The position numbers were made by a program, and so were the translations under genes. The notes under the pieces are model-generated. The model was not told where the DNA came from, ran no database searches, and saw nothing but the letters and a program-made list of their open reading frames with translations. DNA of 21,833 nt from Flavobacteriales bacterium UBA1958 (GTDB taxonomy: Bacteria > Bacteroidota > Bacteroidia > Flavobacteriales_D > Sanyastnellaceae): NCBI GenBank assembly GCA_002336675.1, contig DDEI01000002.1, positions 2,929-24,761 of the forward strand. Direction: 5' to 3'. Of the stretch, positions 14,871 through 21,833 are shown in pieces (position 1 is the stretch's first letter; each line of letters starts with the position of its first letter).

Positions 14871-17774
14871 ACTTAATGTTCTTTTTACTTCTACTTCCTC
14901 GAAAGCTTCTATGTGATCACCAGCTTTAATATCATTATAGTTGGCTACATTCAATCCGCACTCATATCCTTTAGTTACCTCTTTCACATCATCCTTAAAT
15001 CTCTTTAAAGATCCTAATGTTCCCGTATAAACAACTATTCCGTCTCTAATTACTCTGATAGTACTATTTCTAGCAATCTTACCTTCGAGCATGAAACAAC
15101 CTGCTATGGTTCCTACTTTAGATATTTTAAATGCTTCCCTTATCTCTGCTGTTCCTAGAACCTTTTCTTCAATTCTAGCAGATAATAAGCCCTCCATAGA
15201 TTCTTTTACTTCATCTATAGCAGCATAAATCACAGAGTATGACTTAATTTGGATTTCTTCTTGTTCAGCAAGTTTTCTTGCAGAAGCAGAGGGTCTCACC
15301 TGGAATGCTATAATGATGGCGTCTGAAGCTGATGCTAATAACACATCTGATTCTGAAACCTGCCCTACCGCTTTATGAATTACGTTCACTTGTATTTCAT
15401 CAGTAGAAAGTTTTAATAACGAGTCTGTTAAAGCTTCTACAGAACCATCAACATCTCCTTTAACGATTAAGTTTAATTCTTTAAAGTCTCCAACAGCTAT
15501 TCTTCTACCAATCTCTTCCATGGTAAGGTGCTTCTGTGATCTTACACCTTGTTCACGCTGAAGCTGCTGACGTTTATTAGCCACTTCTCTGGCTTCCTTT
15601 TCATCTTCGAATACATAGAACTTGTCTCCTGCGTTAGGTGCTCCACTGAATCCAAGAACTGACGCCGGCATAGCCGGGCCAACTTCTTCAATTTTATTGC
15701 CGCGCTCATTCTGAATTGCTTTTACTTTTCCTGAATGCTGGCCCGCAAGTATAGCGTCACCTATTCTTAATGTCCCGCCTTCGACAAGAATAGTAGTCAC
15801 ATAACCTCTACCAATATCTAGGGATGATTCTACTACTGTCCCAATAGCTCTCTTCTTAGGATTAGCTTTTAAATCAAGAAGCTCAGCTTCCAATAAAACC
15901 TTTTCCAGAAGCTCATTTACATTCGTTCCTTCTTTAGCAGAGATATCCATACTCTGATATTTACCTCCCCACTCTTCTACTATGATATTCATAGCAGTAA
16001 GCTCCTCCTTAATTCTATCCGGGTTAGCGTTAGGTCGATCAATCTTATTTATAGCAAATATCATAGGTATACCTGCCGCTTGAGCATGGTTTATGGCTTC
16101 TTTAGTCTGAGGCATCACTGCGTCATCCGCTGCTACTACGATGATAGCTAAATCTGTAACTTGAGCACCTCTGGCTCTCATTGCAGTAAAGGCCTCATGA
16201 CCTGGCGTATCTAAAAACGTAATATTCTTCCCATTGTCAAGCTCTACATTGTAAGCTCCGATATGCTGTGTGATTCCCCCAGCTTCTCCTGCTATTACGT
16301 TTTCTTTTCTTATATAATCTAACAGAGATGTTTTTCCATGATCTACATGACCCATTACTGTAACCACTGGTGGTCTTGAAATTAAATCATCAGCTGAATC
16401 CTCCTCCAAAGCTATAGAGTCCTGTACATCTGCACTTACAAACTCTACACTATATCCAAACTCTTCAGCTATTATTTGAATAGTTTCGGCATCTAGTCTC
16501 TGATTGATAGAGACAAAAATACCTAGTGTCATACATGCTGATATAATATCAGTAGGTGTCTTGGACATCATATTGGCCAGTTCCGATACGGTAACAAATT
16601 CCGTAAGTTTAAGTATCGACTTGTCTTCTTCTGCCTTTATTAATTCATCTTCCGTTTTTTGAGCTACAGCGTCTCTCTTAGCTCTTCTTAGTTTCGCCCC
16701 TTTGTTTTTACCCTTTCCGCTAAGACGAGCCATGGTTTCCTTTAGCTGTCTTTGAATAGCCTCTTGTGAAACTTCCCCTTTTTGATTTGTCTCAGGTTTT
16801 TTCTTGGCAAACTTGTTCGCTCCACCGGCAGTTTGATTTGGCCCTCTAGTATTTGGGCCCCTTGTGTTTGCTCCCGAGTTTCCCGCGCCTGTATTTGGGC
16901 CGCCAGTTTTAATAGTTGTATCAATATTAACCTTAACTCTTTTTCTCTTTCTTTTTCTTTTCTCAGTTTCACCTGAAGGCTTTTTCTCTACAGGCAATAT
17001 GATTTTACCCATAACTTTAGTCCCTCTCAGCTTTACAACTTCGGCTTTTATGGTCTCTGGCTCAGTGAGCGAAGTCGGATTATTTAATGCTTCTGGCTTA
17101 TTTTCCTCGATTTTTGGTGTAACAGTTATTGGCTTTTCCGTCTTTCCTTGCTCTTCGGGCTTAATTTGTTTCACCTGTTTCTTAGATGGCCTCGGATCTA
17201 GCTCTATTTTATCGAGGACTTTAGGCCCTTTGATAAGGGGCTTTTTAACAGCTAAGACTTCAGGTGTTTCTTTTTCTTCTGGCTCTATTGCCTCCTCGCC
17301 TAACCCTCCCTCAACCGCCTCTAACTTAGACTCTTCTTGAGATTTCTCGTTAGAAGCCGGCTTTTCCTCTGCAGAAGTCTCTGCTTTCGAGATGTCGGCT
17401 ACAGGAGCTCCCTCTTTGGTGTTGACCTCTTTTAGGCCTGTCAATTTCACCTCTTCGTCCGCTGGCGCTGAATTAAGACTCTCACTATCTACTTTATCGG
17501 TTTCTAGTTTAGGAGCTTCTGACTGATTTGAATTTATAGAAATTGACTCCTTCTGCTCTCTAGTACGGTTAGAGATTTCAGAAGACTTTTCCTTCATTTC
17601 CTTATCAGCAGCAAATTCACCTATTAGCAAGTTATACATATCAGGATCAATCTTAGTGGTCGGTTTAGCTTCTACACTCACACCTTTTTCTTCTAAGAAC
17701 TCCACGATAGTATTAATACTAACGTTAAAATCTCTCGCTACCTTGTTTAATCTAGCTGGTTTACTTATCGACAT
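14865..17774 (-). CDS. infB: translation initiation factor IF-2
   Basis: IF-2 is the GTPase that brings initiator fMet-tRNA to the 30S subunit and promotes subunit joining. The protein has 969 residues. An N-terminal IF2_N-type helical domain (KPARLNKVARDFNVSIN, 5-21) comes first. Then comes a long acidic and Lys-rich disordered linker (about 55-370), which includes a basic patch EKRKRKRKRVK (271-281) and a Gly/Asn/Pro repeat segment (about 290-320). The second IF2_N region follows (about 388-450). The G domain has G1 GHVDHGKT (475-482), G3 DTPGH (522-526) and G4 NKID (576-579), followed by the beta-barrel, C1 and C2 domains. The size and linker are usual for Bacteroidota IF-2. It follows nusA by 41 bp containing a small hairpin. 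Confidence 0.97.
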   Translation of the reverse strand: MSISKPARLNKVARDFNVSINTIVEFLEEKGVSVEAKPTTKIDPDMYNLLIGEFAADKEMKEKSSEISNRTREQKESISINSNQSEAPKLETDKVDSESLNSAPADEEVKLTGLKEVNTKEGAPVADISKAETSAEEKPASNEKSQEESKLEAVEGGLGEEAIEPEEKETPEVLAVKKPLIKGPKVLDKIELDPRPSKKQVKQIKPEEQGKTEKPITVTPKIEENKPEALNNPTSLTEPETIKAEVVKLRGTKVMGKIILPVEKKPSGETEKRKRKRKRVKVNIDTTIKTGGPNTGAGNSGANTRGPNTRGPNQTAGGANKFAKKKPETNQKGEVSQEAIQRQLKETMARLSGKGKNKGAKLRRAKRDAVAQKTEDELIKAEEDKSILKLTEFVTVSELANMMSKTPTDIISACMTLGIFVSINQRLDAETIQIIAEEFGYSVEFVSADVQDSIALEEDSADDLISRPPVVTVMGHVDHGKTSLLDYIRKENVIAGEAGGITQHIGAYNVELDNGKNITFLDTPGHEAFTAMRARGAQVTDLAIIVVAADDAVMPQTKEAINHAQAAGIPMIFAINKIDRPNANPDRIKEELTAMNIIVEEWGGKYQSMDISAKEGTNVNELLEKVLLEAELLDLKANPKKRAIGTVVESSLDIGRGYVTTILVEGGTLRIGDAILAGQHSGKVKAIQNERGNKIEEVGPAMPASVLGFSGAPNAGDKFYVFEDEKEAREVANKRQQLQREQGVRSQKHLTMEEIGRRIAVGDFKELNLIVKGDVDGSVEALTDSLLKLSTDEIQVNVIHKAVGQVSESDVLLASASDAIIIAFQVRPSASARKLAEQEEIQIKSYSVIYAAIDEVKESMEGLLSARIEEKVLGTAEIREAFKISKVGTIAGCFMLEGKIARNSTIRVIRDGIVVYTGTLGSLKRFKDDVKEVTKGYECGLNVANYNDIKAGDHIEAFEEVEVKRTLSN

Positions 17775-17797
17775 ATAATAATTTTCTTAAACCTAAA

Positions 17798-17812
17798 ACA
17801 CTTCGAAAGTGT
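17798..17812 (-). terminator. intercistronic hairpin between nusA and infB
   Basis: ACACTT (17798-17803) and AAGTGT (17807-17812) pair around a CGA triloop. On the minus strand the stem begins 3 nt after the nusA stop codon and runs into TTTT, and infB starts 23 nt beyond it. It is small enough to be a leaky terminator, a processing site or an RNA stabiliser rather than a full stop. Confidence 0.35.
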
Positions 17813-17815
17813 CTC

Positions 17816-19051
17816 TTATTCTAACTCCTCTCTTAATATTCTTATTACCTCTATTACTGTTTCTTTTTCTAAATCAGTTCTTTTTTCTAACTGACCCTCA
17901 TCTAACTCCAAAACGCTTCGAGCGGTATCACAACCGATGCTCTTCAACTCATCAATGATCCAACTATCTATTTCATCTGCGAACTCTTCCAAATCAATAT
18001 CATCAATTTCAGCCTCATTCTCTCTGTAAACATCAAGCTCATAGCCAACTAAACGTCCTGCTAACTTGATGTTATGACCGCCTTTCCCTATAGCTAATGA
18101 AACTTGATCTGCTTTTAAAAAAACATCCGCTCTACCGTTTTCTTTATCTATATTTATTGAAGAAACCTTAGCTGGGCTTAATGCTCTTGCTATCATTAAC
18201 TGCTCGTTAGACGTGTAATTAATTACATCTATGTTTTCATTCTTCAGCTCTCTCACTATAGAATGAATCCGAGCCCCTTTCATCCCTACACATGCTCCTA
18301 CAGGGTCTACTCTATCATCATAAGACTCCACAGCTACCTTAGCTCTATCTCCCGGAGATCTCACAATCTTTTTAATAGTGATTAAGCCATCAAAAACTTC
18401 TGGAACTTCTTGCTCAAATAATCTCTCCAAAAACTCAGGGGCACTTCTAGACAAAATAATCTGTGGATTATTATTCCTAATATCTACTTTAGCTACCACA
18501 GCCTTTACAGAATCTCCTTTTCTAAAGTAATCCGAAGGAATCTGCTCTGATTTGGGGAGAATAAGCTCATTATCTTCATCATCTAAGATCAATATCTCCT
18601 TTTTCCAAACTTGATACACCTCTCCTGTTACAATCTCACCCACCCGCTCCTTGTATTTGCTGTAGATATGATCTTTTTCTAAGTCCATGATTTTACCCAT
18701 TAGGGTTTGCCTCATAGAAAGCACGTTTCTTCTTCCAAAATCTTCGATCTGGATTTCCTCTGAAAATTCCTCTCCAACCTCAAAATCTGCCTCAACTTTT
18801 CTGGCTTCTTCTAAAGCAATTTCTAAATTATCATCCTCTATGTCGTCATCTAAAAGAATGCTTCGGTTTCTCCAGATCTCTAAATCTCCCTTTTCCACAT
18901 TTATAATGAAATCGAAATTTTCGTCTGTGCCGAACTCTTTTATTATCATACCTCTAAAAACATCCTCTAAAATACTCATCATCGTTTCTCTATCGATGTT
19001 TTTAAGTTCCTTAAACTCTGAAAATGATTCTATTAGATTTACACCATTCAT
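17816..19051 (-). CDS. nusA: transcription termination/antitermination factor NusA
   Basis: NusA binds RNA polymerase and nascent RNA and modulates pausing, intrinsic termination and antitermination. The protein has 411 residues. It contains the N-terminal RNA polymerase-binding domain (about 1-130), an S1 domain (about 135-200, with GEIVTGEVYQV), KH1 with GMKGARIHSI (256-265) and KH2 with IGKGGHNIKLAGRLVGYELD (321-340). A short acidic C-terminal region follows, with a helix-hairpin-helix-like segment (about 362-411). It lacks the two full acidic repeats of the 495-residue E. coli protein, as usual outside the Proteobacteria. The start codon lies 1 bp after the rimP stop codon, so translation is probably coupled. 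NusA could also act on the hairpins in its own operon. Confidence 0.97.
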   Translation of the reverse strand: MNGVNLIESFSEFKELKNIDRETMMSILEDVFRGMIIKEFGTDENFDFIINVEKGDLEIWRNRSILLDDDIEDDNLEIALEEARKVEADFEVGEEFSEEIQIEDFGRRNVLSMRQTLMGKIMDLEKDHIYSKYKERVGEIVTGEVYQVWKKEILILDDEDNELILPKSEQIPSDYFRKGDSVKAVVAKVDIRNNNPQIILSRSAPEFLERLFEQEVPEVFDGLITIKKIVRSPGDRAKVAVESYDDRVDPVGACVGMKGARIHSIVRELKNENIDVINYTSNEQLMIARALSPAKVSSINIDKENGRADVFLKADQVSLAIGKGGHNIKLAGRLVGYELDVYRENEAEIDDIDLEEFADEIDSWIIDELKSIGCDTARSVLELDEGQLEKRTDLEKETVIEVIRILREELE

Positions 19052-19052
19052 T

Positions 19053-19526
19053 CTAATTCTTTTTAAATGATATTACTACCTTGGTTTCCTTTATATCTTC
19101 AAAACTAAACAGGTATTCTTTATCTACCCAATGTTTACTTTTTCTTCCTTCTATTCTTTCCTTTACCTTATCTGTAAGCCTCACCCCTCTGTCAGTTACC
19201 TCCTCTAACAATCCCTCTATTTTATCTCCCTCTTTAGACTTAACCGTGACTCTTCTCCCTATGTTCTTCACATATTGCTTTTTAACAAGGAAAGGCTCGG
19301 TTAAACCAGGTGAACTAACGCTTAGAGAGAAATCCTCAGATTCTCTATCTAAATTGTGCTCGATCCCTCTACTCACCTTCATACAATCCACAATAGACGC
19401 ATCGCTCTCGTTATCTATTAAGACTTTAATAATGTTTCCTGGCATTATTTCGCAAGAAATAAGGAATATAGAAGTGTCCTCAATGGCTTGAAAAATTAAG
19501 TCTTCAATTTCTTTAACTGCTATCAT
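19053..19526 (-). CDS. rimP: ribosome maturation factor RimP
   Basis: RimP assists late assembly of the 30S ribosomal subunit. The protein has 157 residues, the normal length. The N-terminal alpha/beta domain contains a segment around VLIDNESDASIVDCMKVSRG (51-70), and the family motif is seen again in FSLSVSSPGLTEPF (82-95), equivalent to the usual LEVSSPGLDRPL. The C-terminal domain (about 100-157) is a small SH3-like fold rich in Lys and Glu (KEGDKIEGLLEEVTDRGVRL). It is the first gene of the rimP-nusA-infB operon. The ATG at 19526 has no clear Shine-Dalgarno; the nine bases before it follow directly on an intrinsic terminator. Confidence 0.95.
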   Translation of the reverse strand: MIAVKEIEDLIFQAIEDTSIFLISCEIMPGNIIKVLIDNESDASIVDCMKVSRGIEHNLDRESEDFSLSVSSPGLTEPFLVKKQYVKNIGRRVTVKSKEGDKIEGLLEEVTDRGVRLTDKVKERIEGRKSKHWVDKEYLFSFEDIKETKVVISFKKN

Positions 19527-19534
19527 CTGTTAAC

Positions 19535-19562
19535 AAAAAGGAGGGGTTTGAGCCCCTCCTTT
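19535..19562 (-). terminator. intrinsic terminator in the rimP leader (candidate attenuator)
   Basis: GGAGGGG (19540-19546) and CCCCTCC (19553-19559), extended by AAA/TTT, make a 10-bp GC-rich stem around a six-base loop (TTTGAG). On the minus strand it is followed by TTTTTG. It ends about 8 nt before the rimP ATG. It may serve the upstream repeat-protein gene, whose stop is 59 bp away, but a -7 promoter box for rimP lies upstream of it, so it also sits in the rimP leader. Confidence 0.9.
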
Positions 19563-19584
19563 CTTTCTCGCTTTGTTTCTGGTG

Positions 19585-19592
19585 CAAATATA
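19585..19592 (-). promoter_or_regulatory. rimP-nusA-infB -7 promoter element
   Basis: On the minus strand, TATATTTG followed by C is a perfect TAnnTTTGC match between the repeat-protein stop codon and the terminator stem. It predicts transcription starting near 19580 and a leader of about 53 nt that contains the whole terminator hairpin. No good -33 match is seen at the expected spacing. Confidence 0.5.
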
Positions 19593-19620
19593 ATGCTTTA
19601 TTCAGAATATAATTTGGTAA

Positions 19621-21231
19621 TTATAACTTCTTGCCATTTTGAACTTTAACTGTAACGGCTTTTCCCGAACTGTAAATTATTTCTTCATCTACTTTGCCAT
19701 TTTTCTCGTTATACTTCACATATTTTCCATGTTTCTTTCCGTCTTTATAAGAAGCTCTTTCTAAGATCATACCTCTTCTAGTGTAAGTCATGACTTCTCC
19801 ATGAAGTTTAGCTCCCCTATAATCAGCTTGTCTCATCAAACCACCATTAGGAAAGTAGTAATCCCATTTATCCTCAGGCAATCCATCTTTATAATAGCCC
19901 TGCTCCAAGATTATCCCTGATTCGTTGGACTTTAAATAACTCCCGTTTCTTATTCCTTCAGAAGAGAAGGTTACTTTTTCATGCAGCTTCTCATTTTCAT
20001 GGTAATACTTCCACTCGCCTACCCTCAAGTTCCCTTTCCACTTTCCTTCATACTGTTTTACTCCACTTTCATACCAACCAGTCCAAATACCACTTAATTC
20101 CCCTGCATCAAAAGAGCCTACACTTGCCTTGTTGTTATTTGGGTGCCAGCTCTCCCACTCTCCCTGCTCTAAGTCATTTTTAAACCTACCACGTTGCAAT
20201 GGCTCTCCATTCTCAAACCAGAACTCCCACTCTCCTTCTCTTTTATCTTCAAGAAAATTACCTCGCTTGTAATCAGATCCATCCTCATAATAGTATTTCC
20301 ACACGCCAGTCATTTTACCAAAATCATATTTTCCTTCATGATGAATTTTACCACTAACGAACCAAAACATCCAATAACCATGCTGCAGGTTATTGAGAAA
20401 ACCCCCTTCCATATCCTTCACTTCTGCAGAAAGATACCAACTCCATTCCCCCACTTTATTTCCTTTTGAATAGCTTCCTTTAACTACTTCCTCTCCGACC
20501 GAATTATACTTCACGTAAAGACCAGTCTGTTTGTCATCTTTCCATTCTTTCTTTTCTTTGAGCTTTCCCGAAGGATAATAATAAGACCACTTTCCTGTTT
20601 TCAAACTTTTCAAAAGTTCTCCTTTGACTAATAAAGTTCCTTCTGCATTAAACTTTTCGTAACTCCCAGTTTCGAGGCCGTTTTCATAATCTACTTTCTC
20701 AAGGAAATTTCCGGTTGGATGATAAGACACAAATAAGCCAGTACCATTTGAAACATTAAATTCGCCCTGACTGAGCGAATCATTAAATGTAATTAGGTAA
20801 ATTCTGGAATCTTTAAACTCTTCCTCTAATCTGAGCTGCCCTGACTGGTAAAAGTATCTCCATTTTCCGGATTTTCTATTATCTAAATAGCTCCCTTCTG
20901 ACCTTTTCTCGCCACCTAAAAAATAGGAATATGATATACTGTCAAGCTTGCTTTTTTTGAAATACTGCTCTACAGATAGACTCCCGTTTTTATGGTATTT
21001 CTTCATCTTACCATCGAGCTTGCCCATGAAGTAGTTTATCTCTTCTTGTACATTTCCGTTTTGATAGTAAGTCTTCCAAAGACCATGTTCAACGCCTCTA
21101 ATATATATCCCCTCAGCTCTTTTTAACGTTTTTTCGGTGTCATAATAATCTACATACACCTGTTCCTGACCTATTAACGAGGTGAACGAAATATAAACAA
21201 CTATTATCGAGAAGATATATTTATTAATCAT
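19621..21231 (-). CDS. secreted MORN_2/YwqK-type repeat protein, about 19 repeats
   Basis: The 536-residue precursor has a signal peptide (residues 1-21, ending at SLIGQEQ). Most of the rest consists of about 19 tandem repeats of roughly 22-25 residues with the pattern G-x-W-x-x-Y/W-x-x-x-G-x-x-x-x-E/G-x-Y/F followed by a Lys/Asp/Gly turn, for example GKWSYYYPSGKLKEKKEW and GEWEFWFENGEPLQRGRF. Such MORN_2 repeats are often labelled YwqK antitoxin in automatic annotation, but nothing here suggests a toxin-antitoxin pair. An extracytoplasmic beta-repeat scaffold is more likely, and its target is unknown. Repeats 3 and 5 and the insert near residues 150-165 (YLITFNDSLSQ) are the most diverged. 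It lies between accC and rimP, with no evident function link to either. Confidence 0.85.
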   Translation of the reverse strand: MINKYIFSIIVVYISFTSLIGQEQVYVDYYDTEKTLKRAEGIYIRGVEHGLWKTYYQNGNVQEEINYFMGKLDGKMKKYHKNGSLSVEQYFKKSKLDSISYSYFLGGEKRSEGSYLDNRKSGKWRYFYQSGQLRLEEEFKDSRIYLITFNDSLSQGEFNVSNGTGLFVSYHPTGNFLEKVDYENGLETGSYEKFNAEGTLLVKGELLKSLKTGKWSYYYPSGKLKEKKEWKDDKQTGLYVKYNSVGEEVVKGSYSKGNKVGEWSWYLSAEVKDMEGGFLNNLQHGYWMFWFVSGKIHHEGKYDFGKMTGVWKYYYEDGSDYKRGNFLEDKREGEWEFWFENGEPLQRGRFKNDLEQGEWESWHPNNNKASVGSFDAGELSGIWTGWYESGVKQYEGKWKGNLRVGEWKYYHENEKLHEKVTFSSEGIRNGSYLKSNESGIILEQGYYKDGLPEDKWDYYFPNGGLMRQADYRGAKLHGEVMTYTRRGMILERASYKDGKKHGKYVKYNEKNGKVDEEIIYSSGKAVTVKVQNGKKL

Positions 21232-21247
21232 AATGCTAATTTAAAGC

Positions 21248-21265
21248 AAAGCTCTTAGAGGCTTT
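21248..21265 (-). other. small hairpin upstream of the repeat-protein gene
   Basis: On the minus strand, AAAGCCTC and GAGCTTT form a 7-bp stem with one bulged C and a TAA loop, followed by a T-rich stretch, 17 bp before the repeat-protein ATG. It could be a weak terminator for accC (stop 95 bp upstream) or a leader structure. The rest of 21232-21359 shows no convincing TAnnTTTG element. Confidence 0.25.
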
Positions 21266-21359
21266 CTATGTATATAGCAAAGTAGAACTACTTTTTTAAT
21301 AAATTAGTATGATAATCTGCAAAAGGAATAAAAAGCATAAACTCATGAATATTTTAGTC

Positions 21360-21833
21360 CTATTCCATTTCGAAAGTGTCCATGAACTTAGTGGTGAAGT
21401 CTCCTTTATTGAACTGCTTGTCCCTCATCAGCTGCTGGTGAAATGGTATTGTTGATTTCACACCCTCAATAATATACTCATCTAAGGCTCTCTGCATTTT
21501 TAAGATCGCCTCCTCTCTAGTTTGAGCCACAGTTATCAATTTTCCAATCATCGAATCATAATATGGAGGAATCATATATCCCGCATATACATGTGTATCT
21601 ACTCTTATTCCATGTCCTCCTGGTTGATTATAACTAGTTATAACTCCAGGACTCGGAGCAAAGTTCCTATATGGGTCTTCTGCATTAATTCTACATTGAA
21701 TCGCATGCATTGTTGGCTCGTAATTAATCCCTGAGATATTCTTTCCATGAGCGAGCTTAATCTGCTCCTTAATAAGGTCATAGTTTACAACTTCCTCGGT
21801 AATGGTATGTTCTACTTGAATTCTAGTATTCAT
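21360..21833 (-). CDS. accC: biotin carboxylase subunit of acetyl-CoA carboxylase, C-terminal part
   Basis: This is the C-terminal 157 residues of a biotin carboxylase, cut by the right edge of the window; the first Met seen is internal. The enzyme carboxylates the biotin on the carrier protein using ATP and bicarbonate, the first half of malonyl-CoA synthesis. The catalytic stretch MNTRIQVEH (E. coli residues around 289-297) is present, followed by TITEEVVNYDLIKEQI, CRINAEDP, FAPSPGVI and the very typical AGYMIPPYYDSMIGKLI. The usual HPVTE is HTITE here. The end aligns with the end of AccC with no extra domain, so it is a stand-alone subunit rather than pyruvate or propionyl-CoA carboxylase, although a paralogue in another acyl-CoA carboxylase cannot be excluded. 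Confidence 0.93.
   Translation of the reverse strand: MNTRIQVEHTITEEVVNYDLIKEQIKLAHGKNISGINYEPTMHAIQCRINAEDPYRNFAPSPGVITSYNQPGGHGIRVDTHVYAGYMIPPYYDSMIGKLITVAQTREEAILKMQRALDEYIIEGVKSTIPFHQQLMRDKQFNKGDFTTKFMDTFEME

Noticed and set aside
16864..17340. 158-residue plus-strand open frame opposite infB
   Set aside because: It mirrors the Lys/Glu/Pro-rich IF-2 linker, which gives long Phe/Ser/Leu-rich antisense frames. It has no independent gene signals.
19081..19491. 136-residue plus-strand open frame opposite rimP
   Set aside because: It is a Ser/Leu-rich antisense shadow fully inside rimP, whose own reading frame is certain.
19621..21231. YwqK antitoxin of a toxin-antitoxin system
   Set aside because: This is the usual label for MORN_2 repeats, but the protein has a signal peptide and no small partner gene is adjacent.
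21232..21359. Promoter for the repeat-protein gene
   Set aside because: Only an imperfect element (TACTTTG on the minus strand at 21284-21278) with no -33 partner at acceptable spacing was found, so none is called.
1..21833. CRISPR array, tRNA, rRNA, insertion sequence, prophage or defence island
   Set aside because: I looked on both strands for direct repeats with spacers, tRNA-like cloverleafs, transposase motifs and terminal inverted repeats, and saw none; the window is dense core genes.

Overview
The window is AT-rich bacterial chromosome from a member of the Bacteroidota, most likely a Cytophagales-type marine or soil aerobe (lineage is inference). The evidence is an alternative complex III (ACIII) operon with a DUF3341 subunit and a Tat-type molybdopterin-like subunit, a short QueG, MORN_2/YwqK-type repeats, a CoxB with a coiled-coil insert, weak Shine-Dalgarno sequences, and several matches to the Bacteroidota -7 element TAnnTTTG. 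Almost everything is on the minus strand and is core metabolism or information processing. I see no phage, insertion sequence, CRISPR array, tRNA or rRNA, and no gene-free stretch longer than 300 bases.

Layout from left to right: a small conserved-looking orphan gene on the plus strand (95-289) with its own terminator; queG and ruvB as a two-gene minus-strand unit (359-2316); a strong intrinsic terminator (2403-2432) closing an eight-gene respiratory operon that runs from actA at 14049 down to coxA at 2456 (actA-actB-actC-actD-actE-actF-coxB-coxA); a divergent intergenic region (14050-14279) with a perfect -7 box for actA, a 9-bp perfect inverted repeat, and a -7 box for a plus-strand SPOR-domain gene (14280-14846); the translation/transcription operon rimP-nusA-infB (19526 down to 14865); a secreted protein of about 19 MORN-like repeats (19621-21231); and the C-terminal third of a biotin carboxylase, accC, cut by the window edge (21360-21833).

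Functionally, ActABCDEF would oxidise membrane quinol (menaquinol in this phylum) and pass electrons through FeS clusters and c-type hemes to the aa3 oxidase encoded immediately downstream, which reduces O2. The joint operon matches the ACIII-cytochrome oxidase supercomplex known in this phylum. rimP-nusA-infB couples 30S maturation, transcription elongation/termination and translation initiation.

The observations most worth a second look are regulatory. A textbook intrinsic terminator lies between the only visible rimP promoter and the rimP start codon, so the nusA operon may be attenuated, possibly by NusA itself. A 9-3-9 palindrome sits about 60-80 bp upstream of the predicted actA transcription start. 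ruvB and the SPOR gene both have a -7 box so close to the ATG that leaderless mRNAs are predicted. ActA carries six heme motifs, five in a C-terminal pentaheme block plus an N-terminal monoheme domain.
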